64,000 bases of DNA. It comes from an uncultured Eubacteriales bacterium (GTDB lineage: Bacteria; Bacillota; Clostridia; Christensenellales; Aristaeellaceae). The stretch covers positions 1-64,000 of the forward strand of contig CACWHI010000007.1 of the NCBI GenBank assembly GCA_902760595.1. Reading direction: 5' to 3'. A program made the translations under genes and the position numbers. Shown piece by piece: positions 25,371-34,717 of this stretch (positions are counted from its first letter, which is position 1; each line of letters starts with the position of its first letter). A model generated the notes under the pieces. The model had not been told where the DNA came from. It saw only the letters and a program-made list of their open reading frames with translations, and made no database searches.

Positions 25371-28283
25371 TTGAAACGCGATTCAAACGAACAGCAGCCG
25401 CAGTCCTCTGTGGACGGGCTGCCGATCAACGAATATTACGAGGAGTATCTCGAGGAGTACGACGACGGGTCCGTGGACGCCGCTGAAGCGGAGGACGACG
25501 GCGCCGACGCGGAGGAACCCGCGCTTCCCCGGGAGAGGACCATCTTTAAGCCGCGCGACCGCAAGCCGTCCTTTGTGCTGGCTGTGGTTGTGGCGGCTTG
25601 CCGTATGCTGGCGCTGGCCGTGGTGCTGGCGGGCCTGGCGGGCGTCGGGGCGGTGGTGGGCATCGCCCGCGCGTATATGGATACCGCGCCGGAGCTGGAC
25701 CTGACGCTCATCGACGAGCAGGCGCAGACCTCCTTTATTTACGACGCGCAGGGCAACCTGATCACCGATTACAAGGGCACGGAAAACCGCGTGATGGTGT
25801 CCATCGACACCATGCCCGTCTACCTGCGCAACGCCTTCATCGCGGTGGAGGACGCGCGCTTCTATACGCACAACGGCGTCGACTTCAAGCGCATCGTCGG
25901 CGCCTTTTTGCGCAACTTTTCCTCCGGCAGCCAGCAGGGCGGCTCCACCATCACCCAGCAGCTGATCAAGAATACCCTCCTGTCCAGCGAGCAGAGCTAC
26001 AAACGCAAGATCCAGGAGGCGTACCTTGCCCTGCAGCTGGAGGCACGATATACCAAGGACCAGATCCTGGAAAGCTACCTGAACACGATCTACCTGGGGG
26101 AAAACTATTACGGCGTCAAGACGGCCGCCTACGGCTATTTCGGGCGGGAAAACCTGAGCGACCTGACTCTGCGCGAGTGCGCGGTCCTGGCCGGGCTGAC
26201 CACGAACCCGTATTATTACAACCCGCGCCGCAACTATTACCTGCGCCAGAGCGAGGTCACGGATTACCGCGCCATCACTGACGACCGCACGGATTACGTG
26301 CTGCGCTGCATGTACGAAAACCAGCTGATCACCAGGAAGGAATACGAGGACGCCCTGAACCGCGAAACCGCCAATATCCTGAAGGCTTCCCCGGAATCGA
26401 ACGAGATCTACCCCTATACGCACTACGTGGAATACGCGCTGCGGGACGTGATCCAGGCCCTGCTCCGGCTCAACAAGCTGGAGAACACCCCGCAGAACCG
26501 TATCCGCATGGACAATGAGCTGCGCACCGGCGGCTACCAGGTGTTCCTGGCGCTGGATACGGAGATCCAGGAGATCCTGGAGGAGACGATCTACAATTAC
26601 GCCAAGTATCCGGAGCTCAACGACGCCTCGGACGGCATCTACCGCGCCAGGAACTCGGACGGGACCTATGAGGAGATCATCCAGCCCCAGGCGGCGGCGG
26701 TAGTGACGGATTACCGCACCGGCGAGATCAAGGCCATCGTGGGCAGCCGCACCAGGCCCAACCAGCGCCTGACCCTGAACCGCGCGGCGGATATGAACAT
26801 GCCGGTGGGCTCGGCCATCAAGCCCTTGTCCGTGTACGCCCCGGCCATCGAGCTGGGCCACGGCGATAAGGAGATCGTGAACAATATGCCCCTGCCCATC
26901 GAGGGCTGGAAGGGCAACCGCGGCGAGGACACCTGGCCGCGCAATTACTCCTCGAATACCTACACCGGGCCGGAAACCATGCGCACGGCGCTGGTGCGCA
27001 GCCATAACACGGCGACCGCGTACGCGCTGATGAATTTTGTGGGCGTGGACCGGGCATACGATTTCCTGCTCAGGCTGGGCATCTCGCCCGACCACATCAA
27101 CAAGACGCCCTTCGGCCTGGCGCTGGGCTCCAGCGGCATTACGCCCATCGAAATGGCGATGGCCTACGGCACGCTGGGCAACGGGGGCGTATACAAATCG
27201 CCCATGACCTTCAAGGGCATCTTTGATTCGGAGCATCATTCCCTGTACGACGGCGGGCTGAACCAGGTGGAGCGGCAGGTGTTCTCGCCCTCCACGGCCT
27301 GGCTGATCGTGGACATGCTGAAGGACGCGGTGTCCAAGGGCACCGGCACCGCCGCCAAGATCTCCGGGCAGACGGTGGCCGGAAAGACCGGCACCAATTC
27401 GGATCAGAAGGGCGTTTTCTTCGCCGGCATGACCGGCTGGTACTGCGGCACCGTGTGGATCGGGCACGATAATTACAAATCCCTGGCCAGCAAGACCACC
27501 GGCGGCAACAGCGCCGCGGCCCTGTGGCAGACCTTCATGAGCCGTATCCACAAGCAGAAGGGCCTGAACAACCGGGATATCCTGAGCGGAAACGCGCAGG
27601 AGTACGGGCTGGTCCGGGTGACGACCTGCAAGTTCTCCGGCAAGCTGGCGACGGACGCCTGCCAGGACGACGGCGTGGAATCCGGCTTGTGGCCGCGCGC
27701 GCACGTGCCGACGGATTACTGCGACATGCATATCCAGCAGACGGTCTGTCTGGATTCCGGGATGATCGCCGGCCCGTACTGCACGAACACCGAAACGCGG
27801 GGCGTGGTCTCCCTGCCCGTGGGCCATCCCCTGGCGAAATTCCTGAACACGCAGTACCAGGACGTGCTGACCAAGTACCTGGGCACCTCGATCCTGGATG
27901 GGGCGGTCTGCACCTTGCATACCGCGCCTGTCTACCAGACGGAAACGCCATACAGTCCATGGTACGATCCCGGATATACGGACCCGGCCTATACCGATCC
28001 GTCCTACGCGGAGCCGGGCTATGTGGATCCTGATTGGCAGGCTGACGGACCGACCCAGGACGCCTGGACGGAATATGCCGCGCCACAGGCGCTGGTCGAC
28101 GCGGCGAACCAGGTGCTGAACGAGGGGTACCAGCAGCTGGGCTGGATGCAGCCCGGTTCCGCCTCCTATGAGAACCTGGCCTCCGCCTGCGGCCAGCTGA
28201 GCGCCATGATCAGCGGCGGCGCCACCACAGAGATGCTGAACGAAGCCATGAACACCGTGCAGCGGGCCATGGCGGGATACTGA
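25371..28283 (+). CDS. Class A penicillin-binding protein (PBP1A-like)
   Basis: A 970-residue bifunctional peptidoglycan synthase, starting at TTG 25371. An acidic cytoplasmic tail (to about 60) precedes one membrane anchor (about 62-92). The GT51 transglycosylase domain has EDARFYTHNG with catalytic Glu160 and GGSTITQQLIKN. The transpeptidase domain has SAIK with Ser481, SHN in the RSHNT segment, and KTG at Lys672. After about residue 770 comes an unusual tail: Cys-containing loops, then repeated Tyr-x-(D/E)-P units (about 865-890) and a terminal helical segment of about 75 residues. Such tails are variable; this one may bind wall or partner proteins. Confidence 0.96.
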   Translation: MKRDSNEQQPQSSVDGLPINEYYEEYLEEYDDGSVDAAEAEDDGADAEEPALPRERTIFKPRDRKPSFVLAVVVAACRMLALAVVLAGLAGVGAVVGIARAYMDTAPELDLTLIDEQAQTSFIYDAQGNLITDYKGTENRVMVSIDTMPVYLRNAFIAVEDARFYTHNGVDFKRIVGAFLRNFSSGSQQGGSTITQQLIKNTLLSSEQSYKRKIQEAYLALQLEARYTKDQILESYLNTIYLGENYYGVKTAAYGYFGRENLSDLTLRECAVLAGLTTNPYYYNPRRNYYLRQSEVTDYRAITDDRTDYVLRCMYENQLITRKEYEDALNRETANILKASPESNEIYPYTHYVEYALRDVIQALLRLNKLENTPQNRIRMDNELRTGGYQVFLALDTEIQEILEETIYNYAKYPELNDASDGIYRARNSDGTYEEIIQPQAAAVVTDYRTGEIKAIVGSRTRPNQRLTLNRAADMNMPVGSAIKPLSVYAPAIELGHGDKEIVNNMPLPIEGWKGNRGEDTWPRNYSSNTYTGPETMRTALVRSHNTATAYALMNFVGVDRAYDFLLRLGISPDHINKTPFGLALGSSGITPIEMAMAYGTLGNGGVYKSPMTFKGIFDSEHHSLYDGGLNQVERQVFSPSTAWLIVDMLKDAVSKGTGTAAKISGQTVAGKTGTNSDQKGVFFAGMTGWYCGTVWIGHDNYKSLASKTTGGNSAAALWQTFMSRIHKQKGLNNRDILSGNAQEYGLVRVTTCKFSGKLATDACQDDGVESGLWPRAHVPTDYCDMHIQQTVCLDSGMIAGPYCTNTETRGVVSLPVGHPLAKFLNTQYQDVLTKYLGTSILDGAVCTLHTAPVYQTETPYSPWYDPGYTDPAYTDPSYAEPGYVDPDWQADGPTQDAWTEYAAPQALVDAANQVLNEGYQQLGWMQPGSASYENLASACGQLSAMISGGATTEMLNEAMNTVQRAMAGY

Positions 28284-28511
28284 GACGGGAGAAACGCAGA
28301 GAGAAGGGAGAAAGCGGAAGGTCATTCTGCTTTTGCCGGTAATCTGTAAAGCTGGGCGAATCTGAAGAGCCGCCGGCTTTACCTGACAAACGATGACGGG
28401 TCGTCTGACACAACAGGACTAACGCTATCCCAACTCCACTCTTCACTCTTCACTTTTCACACTCCGCCTAAACCTTCCCCCTTTAACCCAAAAACTACTT
28501 AAGGAGTCCAT
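28284..28511. repeat. Intergenic region with purine-tract / pyrimidine-tract element
   Basis: The 228-bp gap contains a purine-rich stretch at the left (about 28283-28321) and a pyrimidine-rich stretch at the right (about 28432-28469) with repeats of CACTCTT. Between them a hairpin AAAGCTGG/CCGGCTTT (28348-28355 with 28373-28380) is visible. The layout resembles the elements at 43189-43453 and 46494-46718. No promoter or coding potential was recognised. An RBS (AAGGAG) precedes the next ATG. Confidence 0.4.
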
Positions 28512-29201
28512 ATGCTGTCGTTGTCCCGTTCTGTCCAGGTGCTCGGCGATCTGTCGGGCTGTGATTACCTGCTGCTGCAGCCGGCGGACGCGGACGAGCC
28601 GGGCATGGCGGAGGAGGAGCTGACGCAGCTGACGCGCCTTTGTCCCGGGACGCGGGCGGCGCTGGCGGCCTTTGCGGTGGATTGGTGGCAGGATCTGACG
28701 CCCTGGCCCTGTGAACCCGCGTTCAAGGGGCAGCCTCCCTTCGGGGACGGCGCCGAGCATACGCTTACCTTCGTCACAGGGGAGCTGCTGCCCGCGCTGC
28801 TGGAGGATACGGAGAAGCGGCCCCGCGTCATCCTGGGCGGGTATTCGCTGGCGGGGCTGTTCGCGCTCTGGGGCGGATACCAATTTGCCGGCTTCGACGC
28901 CGTTGTGGCCGCCTCGCCCTCGGTCTGGTATCCGGGCTGGACGGCTTATGCGCAGACGCACCGCTTTCAGGCGCGGGCGGCCTACCTTTCCCTGGGGGAT
29001 AAGGAAGCGAAAACGCGCAATCCCCTGATGCGCGCGGTAGATACGGCGCTGCTCATGCAGCGCGGCGCGCTGGACGCGCAGAACATTCCCAATGAACTGG
29101 AGTGGAATCCGGGCAACCATTTTGTGGACGCGGCCCTGCGCACGGCCAAGGGCCACGCCGCCATGATCCGGACCCTGCGATCCATGCCCGCTCATTCTTG
29201 A
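28512..29201 (+). CDS. Alpha/beta-hydrolase-fold esterase
   Basis: A 229-residue hydrolase resembling the putative-esterase (IroE/Fes-like) group. The nucleophile elbow is GGYSLAGLFAL with Ser112, followed by the typical AASPSVWYPGW. The likely catalytic His is in NPGNHFVDAAL. There is no signal peptide. The natural substrate is not known; the iron-uptake gene immediately downstream makes a siderophore-esterase role conceivable, but nothing in the sequence proves it. Confidence 0.8.
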   Translation: MLSLSRSVQVLGDLSGCDYLLLQPADADEPGMAEEELTQLTRLCPGTRAALAAFAVDWWQDLTPWPCEPAFKGQPPFGDGAEHTLTFVTGELLPALLEDTEKRPRVILGGYSLAGLFALWGGYQFAGFDAVVAASPSVWYPGWTAYAQTHRFQARAAYLSLGDKEAKTRNPLMRAVDTALLMQRGALDAQNIPNELEWNPGNHFVDAALRTAKGHAAMIRTLRSMPAHS

Positions 29202-29247
29202 GCACGGGCGTTTCAATAAACAGACGAGCACTTTGGAGGAAGATCGG

Positions 29248-31593
29248 ATGAATCTGAACGAGCTGAAGCCGGGCCAATCGGCAGTTGTGAACGCGGTAGG
29301 CGGGGAAGGCGCGCTGCGCCAGCATTTTCTGGATATGGGCGTCATCCCCGGCGCGGAGGTGACGCTGGTCAAGCTGGCGCCGCTGGGCGATCCCATGGAG
29401 CTGCGCATCCATGGCTATGAGCTGACGCTGCGCGTCGCGGACGCGGAGAAGATTGCCGTCACGCTGCTGGAGCCGACGGCGGAGCAGCCGGTGAAGGCGC
29501 CCCATAAGCCCCGCAAGCTGGAGCATCCCGGCCTCGGCGAGGAAGGCAAGTATCATCCCAAGGGCAGCGGTGATCCCCTGCCGGAGGGGACGACCCTGAC
29601 CTTCGCCCTGGTGGGCAACCAGAACAGCGGCAAGACGACGCTGTTCAACCAGCTGACCGGCGCGAACCAGCACGTGGGCAATTTCCCCGGCGTCACGGTG
29701 GACCGCAAGGACGGCGTCATCCGCGGCCATGCGGACACACGCATCACCGACCTGCCGGGCATCTACTCCATGTCCCCCTACTCCAGCGAGGAGCTGGTGT
29801 CCCGCGATTTTGTGCTGAAGTCCCATCCCCACGCCATCATCAATATCGTGGACGTGACCAGCATCGACCGCAGCCTGTACCTGACCATGCAGCTGCTGGA
29901 AATGGGCGTGCCGACGGTGGTGGCGCTGAACATGATGGACGAGATGACCGGCAACGGCGGCGCGGTGGACGTGAACGCCATGGAGGCCATGCTCGGCGTG
30001 CCCGTGGTGCCCATCTCCGCCGCCAAGAACGCGGGCGTGGACGAGCTGGTGCGCCACGCGGTGCATATCGCGAAATACCAGGAAAAGCCCCTGCGCCAGG
30101 ATTTCTGCGACGCTACGGATCACGGCGGCGCGGTGCACCGCTGCCTGCACGCGGTCATCCACCTGATCGAGGACCACGCGCAGAAGGCGGGCTTGCCCGT
30201 GCGCTTCGCCGCGGCCAAGGTCATCGAGGGCGATCAGCTGATCCTGGACCAGCTGGACCTGGACCAGAACGAAAAGGAGATGCTGGAGCACATCGTGCTG
30301 CAGATGGAGACAGAGCGCGGCCTGGACCGCAGCGCGGCCATGGCGGACATGCGCTTCACCTATATCTATAAGGTCTGCGACCATTGCGTCACCCGCCCGC
30401 ACGAGAGCAGGGAGCGCCTGCGCAGCCAGAAGCTGGACCGGGTGCTGACCGGCAAGTGGTCGGCTATCCCCATGTTCATCCTGATCATGGGCCTGGTATT
30501 CTGGCTCACCTTCTTCCTGATCGGGCCCTTCTTCCAGGACCTGCTGGACTCAGGCATCGGCGTGCTGTATGATTGGACAGCGGAGGCGATGGAGGCCGGC
30601 AATGTGAACGCGACGATCCAGAGCCTGGTGCTGGAGGGCCTGTTCGAGGGCGTGGGCAGCGTACTGAGCTTTCTGCCCATCGTGGTGACCATGTTCTTCT
30701 TCCTTTCGATCCTGGAGGACAGCGGCTATATCGCGCGCGTCGCCTTCGTGATGGACCACCTGCTGCGCAAGATCGGCCTGTCCGGCCGCAGCATGGTGCC
30801 CATGCTCATCGGCTTCGGCTGCACGGTGCCCGCCGTCATGTCCACCCGCACCCTGCCCAGCGCCCGCGACCGCAAGATGACCATCCTGTTGACGCCCTTC
30901 ATGTCGTGTACGGCGAAGGTGCCGATCTACGGCTTCTTCGTGTCCGCCTTCTTCCCCGGCCAGAGCTGGTGGATCATCACGCTCCTGTACCTCACGGGAA
31001 TCGTGACGGGCGTGCTGGTGGCGCTGCTGTTCAAGAAGACGCTGTTCAGGGGCGAGGCGGTGCCCTTCGTGATGGAGCTGCCCAATTACCGCCTGCCCAG
31101 TCCCCGCACCACCCTGATGCTGCTGTGGGAAAAGTCGAAGGATTTCCTGCAGCGCGCTTTCTCCATCATCCTGATCGCCACCCTCGTGGTCTGGTTCCTG
31201 CAGCGGTTTGATTTCCGCTTCAACATGGTGGCGGACAAGCAGGACAGCATCCTGGCGGCGATCGCCGGGTGGTTCGCGCCGGTCATGCGTCCGGCGGGCC
31301 TGGGCGACTGGCGCATCGTGACCTCGCTGGTCAGCGGCTTCATGGCTAAGGAATCCGTGGTCGCCACCATGGAGGTGCTGTTCGGCAGCGGCGTGGCCGC
31401 CATCGGCTCGCTGACCGCCGTGTCCATGCTGGTGTTCAGCCTGCTGTATACGCCCTGCGTCGCCGCTATCGCGTCCATCCGCCGTGAGCTGGGCCACAAG
31501 TGGGCCATCGGCGTCGTGGTCTGGCAGTGCGCGATCGGCTGGACGGCCGCCGTGCTGGTGCAGCTGGTGGGCAGGCTCTTCGGCCTGGGCTGA
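29248..31593 (+). CDS. feoB: Fused FeoA-FeoB ferrous iron transporter
   Basis: A 781-residue protein joining a FeoA SH3-like domain (about residues 1-75) to FeoB. Start ATG 29248 follows TTGGAGGAAGATCGG. The G domain shows GNQNSGKTTLF (G1), FPGVTVD (G2), DLPGIYS (G3) and NMMDE (G4). The membrane part carries the Gate regions, including FGCTVPAVMSTRTL and FMSCTAKVPIYG with conserved Cys. FeoA is usually separate in model organisms; the fusion is found in several Clostridia. It imports Fe2+ and is followed by its small Cys-rich partner. Confidence 0.97.
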   Translation: MNLNELKPGQSAVVNAVGGEGALRQHFLDMGVIPGAEVTLVKLAPLGDPMELRIHGYELTLRVADAEKIAVTLLEPTAEQPVKAPHKPRKLEHPGLGEEGKYHPKGSGDPLPEGTTLTFALVGNQNSGKTTLFNQLTGANQHVGNFPGVTVDRKDGVIRGHADTRITDLPGIYSMSPYSSEELVSRDFVLKSHPHAIINIVDVTSIDRSLYLTMQLLEMGVPTVVALNMMDEMTGNGGAVDVNAMEAMLGVPVVPISAAKNAGVDELVRHAVHIAKYQEKPLRQDFCDATDHGGAVHRCLHAVIHLIEDHAQKAGLPVRFAAAKVIEGDQLILDQLDLDQNEKEMLEHIVLQMETERGLDRSAAMADMRFTYIYKVCDHCVTRPHESRERLRSQKLDRVLTGKWSAIPMFILIMGLVFWLTFFLIGPFFQDLLDSGIGVLYDWTAEAMEAGNVNATIQSLVLEGLFEGVGSVLSFLPIVVTMFFFLSILEDSGYIARVAFVMDHLLRKIGLSGRSMVPMLIGFGCTVPAVMSTRTLPSARDRKMTILLTPFMSCTAKVPIYGFFVSAFFPGQSWWIITLLYLTGIVTGVLVALLFKKTLFRGEAVPFVMELPNYRLPSPRTTLMLLWEKSKDFLQRAFSIILIATLVVWFLQRFDFRFNMVADKQDSILAAIAGWFAPVMRPAGLGDWRIVTSLVSGFMAKESVVATMEVLFGSGVAAIGSLTAVSMLVFSLLYTPCVAAIASIRRELGHKWAIGVVVWQCAIGWTAAVLVQLVGRLFGLG

Positions 31594-31611
31594 GGGCAGA
31601 AAGGACAACCG

Positions 31612-31767
31612 ATGAATATCTGGGATATCGTGATCTTAGCGGCAGTGGCCGCGGCTGTCGTCTTCGCCCTGCGCAGGGTGCGTAAAAACAAACGCGCCGG
31701 CGGCTGCGGCTGCGGGTGCGCCGGATGTACGAAGGGCGCGGAATGCAGGACAAATCGGCAATCGTGA
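31612..31767 (+). CDS. FeoB-associated Cys-rich membrane peptide
   Basis: A 51-residue peptide starting at ATG 31612, 18 bp after feoB, with AGAAAGGA upstream. It has one N-terminal transmembrane helix (IWDIVILAAVAAAVVFAL), a basic stop-transfer (RRVRKNKR), then GGCGCGCAGC with five Cys counting the later one in AEC. This is the layout of the FeoB-associated Cys-rich family, thought to help FeoB, perhaps by binding iron. Confidence 0.88.
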   Translation: MNIWDIVILAAVAAAVVFALRRVRKNKRAGGCGCGCAGCTKGAECRTNRQS

Positions 31768-31821
31768 TGGACGCGTTTCAAATCCGGCGCGATGAACCTT
31801 GAGTTAGGGAGGTGTTTTCTG

Positions 31822-33237
31822 GTGAAGCGGACGATTATCTTCCTGGCGCTGCTGTTCTGCCTGACAGGCATGCTCCTGAGCGCATCAGCCGGTGACTTTT
31901 ATGAGATCACTATTGCTGCCGAGGGCGGGGGTGTTCAGCTGTATACAGTGCCTCGCGGCAGGGCAGCCGGGCTTTTGTATAATGGCTACCTGGATGACGA
32001 TGTAGATGACGAAAAAGAGCAGAACGGCTGGTTCCCGCTGAGCCTGACTGACGAATACACGCTGTATGTTCATGAGGCGACGGCGACGAAGCTTGCGCCG
32101 GACACTGAAGATCCCCGGCAGCGGGAGAGACTTCGTCCCTGCTCGGCGTTTGTGGGTCAGGTGATCGAGGATAACGCGGTCATGCGCGTTAAACCGGACA
32201 AGCGCAGCCGCCTGATCGCCAGGCATGCGGCGGGTTCGCAATTCATCGTCTGGGGAGAATTCGGCGCGTATTACCTGGTAGAGACCGGATCCGGTGATTT
32301 GAACCGGGGATTCATTCCACAGTCGTCGATCGTCAAAATGCGCGGACTTACATATACGGAATCGCGCCCGTGGAATAGGAAAGATGGTCCGGTCGTGGAT
32401 AGGCGGACTGTATACTGCGAAGCGGGCGGTGTTCCTGCCAGCGACAGCGCTGCCGGCATATCGGAAATCGTAAGGACTGTATACAGAAACGGAGAAACTG
32501 TTTCTGTCATCGCGTATCTGCCCAATGGCTGGGCGCAGCTGCAGGATGGCAGCTTCATTCATACCCGCTATCTGGATCCCCAGGGTGACCACAGCCCGGC
32601 TAAAACAGCGCTTATCAAACCGACGACGGTTCTGAACCGCCTGAATGTGCGCGTCGAGGCGTCTGCCAATGGGACAATTTACGCGAAGCTCTGCTCCGGC
32701 GTGGAGGTGGAGATCGTATCCGAGACGGAAGACTGGGCGGTCATCAGCCTCGTCGGACCGTCGACAGCGGCGGGGATCGACGCGGGAATCGTCCATATCC
32801 GAGGATGTGTGCAGAAGAAGTATCTGACGGAGCCGGGAAATAAGGTCACCGACGGAACCGTGAAAGCGACAGCTGTGTCCGACCTGAGGGACGATGGCAG
32901 GCTTTGCGCGCCGAAGGGCAGTACGGTTACCGTCCTTGGCACGGATGATGGGCGGTACCCGCGGGGAGACTGGCTGTTGATTCGGGGTGAGGACGGAGCC
33001 CTGTTCTGGATCCAGCATTCGGGAAATCAGCTGGAGCCGGTAGCATATCCGGAGGTATCGGTGAAAACAAGGGAAAAAGCCAGGATGCGCGGATTGCCGG
33101 ATGACAAAGCGGAGACTGTTGCCACGCTCCGCCGGGGCGTCAGGGTACAGGTACTGCTGCGCGGAGAACGCTGGACCATGGTATCTTATAACGGTCAGAA
33201 GGGATATGTGGAAAGCCGTTTTCTGAGATTTCCGTAA
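31822..33237 (+). CDS. Secreted multi-SH3b-domain protein
   Basis: A 471-residue exported protein. Start GTG 31822 is chosen because AGGGAGG lies 9 bases upstream and a signal peptide follows at once (MKRTIIFLALL to SASA). About five SH3-like modules follow; recognisable units are VIEDNAVMRVKPDKRSRLIA, LNRLNVRVEASANGTIYAKL and KTREKARMRGLPDDKAETV. No catalytic domain or anchor is seen. SH3b modules usually bind peptidoglycan. The gene looks less GC-rich (mid 50s % by eye) than its neighbours, with more ATA and AGA codons, which suggests a different history. Confidence 0.8.
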   Translation: MKRTIIFLALLFCLTGMLLSASAGDFYEITIAAEGGGVQLYTVPRGRAAGLLYNGYLDDDVDDEKEQNGWFPLSLTDEYTLYVHEATATKLAPDTEDPRQRERLRPCSAFVGQVIEDNAVMRVKPDKRSRLIARHAAGSQFIVWGEFGAYYLVETGSGDLNRGFIPQSSIVKMRGLTYTESRPWNRKDGPVVDRRTVYCEAGGVPASDSAAGISEIVRTVYRNGETVSVIAYLPNGWAQLQDGSFIHTRYLDPQGDHSPAKTALIKPTTVLNRLNVRVEASANGTIYAKLCSGVEVEIVSETEDWAVISLVGPSTAAGIDAGIVHIRGCVQKKYLTEPGNKVTDGTVKATAVSDLRDDGRLCAPKGSTVTVLGTDDGRYPRGDWLLIRGEDGALFWIQHSGNQLEPVAYPEVSVKTREKARMRGLPDDKAETVATLRRGVRVQVLLRGERWTMVSYNGQKGYVESRFLRFP

Positions 33238-33285
33238 TACTGTTGTATGATTATGGCGGGATAGCCGCCAAGGAGCGTTTGGTTT

Positions 33286-34659
33286 ATGCGCAGACCGCGT
33301 CACGCGGCCCTGACTGAGGGGCCGCTTCTTCCTGCCATCGTGCGTTTCAGCATCCCGCTGATGCTGTCCAACGTGCTGCAGGTCTTGTTCAATATGTCCG
33401 ATATCGCGGTGGTCGGGCGCTTTTCCGGGCCGGAGGCGCTGGGGGCCGTGGGCTCCACCGCCATCCTGGTCACGCTGTTCACCGGCTTCCTGATCGGCAT
33501 GGGCGGCGGCGTCAACGTGGTAACGGCGCGCTACCTGGGCGCGGAGCAGCCCCGGGACGTTTCGGAAACGGTGCATACCTCCGCGATCCTGCTCACGCTG
33601 TCGGGAGTCCTCCTGTTCGGGGCGGGATTTGCCTTCACGCCGGCCCTGCTCACGCTGCTGGGCACCAAGGACGTGCTGATCGGCGGCGCGATCCGGTACC
33701 TGCGGATCTACCTGATCGGCATGCCGGCCATGGCCTTCTTCAACTTCGGCAACGGGGTGATGTCCGCAGCGGGGGATACGCGGCATCCGCTGCTCTTCCT
33801 CAGCATCGCGGGGGTGCTGAACGTGCTTTTGAACCTGCTGTTCGTCATCGGGTTCGGGATGGCGGAGGCGGGGGTGGCGCTGGCCTCGGTCATCGCGCAG
33901 TACGTCTCGGCGGGGCTGATCCTGCTGTCCCTCGCGCGGCGGCATGACGCGATCGGGCTCCGGCTGGGCAGGCTCAGGATCAGCAGCCACAAGTGCAGGC
34001 TGGTGCTTGGCATCTCGATCCCCTCCGGGCTGCAGAACGCGATCTTCGCCATCGCCAACCTGTTCATCCAGGCCGGCGTCAACACCTTCGACGCGGTCAT
34101 GGTGGAGGGAAACGCGGCCGCCGCCAACGCGGACGGCCTGGTGTACGACGTGATGGCCGCCGTATACACGGCCTGCGCCAGCTTCATCAGCCAGAATTAC
34201 GGCGCGGGCAACCGGGAACGCGTGCTCAAGAGCTACGTCATCTGCCTGGGGCTTTCCTTCGGCATCGCGGCGGTGATGAGCGGCTTCCTGGTGCTGTTCG
34301 GCCGGGCCTTCCTCTCCCTGTTCACGAAGGACGAGGCCGTGGCGGAGGCGGGGCTGATCCGGCTCAGGGTCATGGGCTGCTCCTACGCCTTCTCCGCGCT
34401 GATGGACTGCACCATCGCCGCGTCACGGGGGCTGGGCCGCAGCCTCGCGCCGACCGTCATCGTGATTCTCGGCTCCTGCGTGTTCCGGGTCGTCTGGGTG
34501 TTCACCGTGTTCGCGCACTTCCATACCATTGAGTCACTGTACCTGCTCTACATTTTCAGCTGGACGATCACCGGCGTCGCGGAGCTGCTCTACTTCCGGA
34601 AATGCTACCGGGAGCAAATGGCCGCGCTGGATACGGGGCTAAGGCCTGAGACAGCGTGA
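33286..34659 (+). CDS. MATE-family multidrug efflux transporter
   Basis: A 457-residue protein with about 12 transmembrane segments in two related halves. The first half opens with LPAIVRFSIPLMLSNVLQVLF and VGRFSGPEALGAVG, typical of MATE proteins. It likely exports cationic compounds using an ion gradient; substrate unknown. RBS is AAGGAG; a small hairpin (TGGCGG/CCGCCA, about 33255-33271) lies just upstream. Confidence 0.92.
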   Translation: MRRPRHAALTEGPLLPAIVRFSIPLMLSNVLQVLFNMSDIAVVGRFSGPEALGAVGSTAILVTLFTGFLIGMGGGVNVVTARYLGAEQPRDVSETVHTSAILLTLSGVLLFGAGFAFTPALLTLLGTKDVLIGGAIRYLRIYLIGMPAMAFFNFGNGVMSAAGDTRHPLLFLSIAGVLNVLLNLLFVIGFGMAEAGVALASVIAQYVSAGLILLSLARRHDAIGLRLGRLRISSHKCRLVLGISIPSGLQNAIFAIANLFIQAGVNTFDAVMVEGNAAAANADGLVYDVMAAVYTACASFISQNYGAGNRERVLKSYVICLGLSFGIAAVMSGFLVLFGRAFLSLFTKDEAVAEAGLIRLRVMGCSYAFSALMDCTIAASRGLGRSLAPTVIVILGSCVFRVVWVFTVFAHFHTIESLYLLYIFSWTITGVAELLYFRKCYREQMAALDTGLRPETA

Positions 34660-34717
34660 GGCCGGAGCACAAGACGCGACGGATCGGCAACGAACGGATC
34701 GGAAGGAGGTATGACCT

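Noticed and set aside
25383-28325. Minus-strand open frame of 980 codons opposite the class A PBP gene
   Set aside because: Antisense shadow of a clear PBP; composition is of the same artefactual type and it has no start signals.
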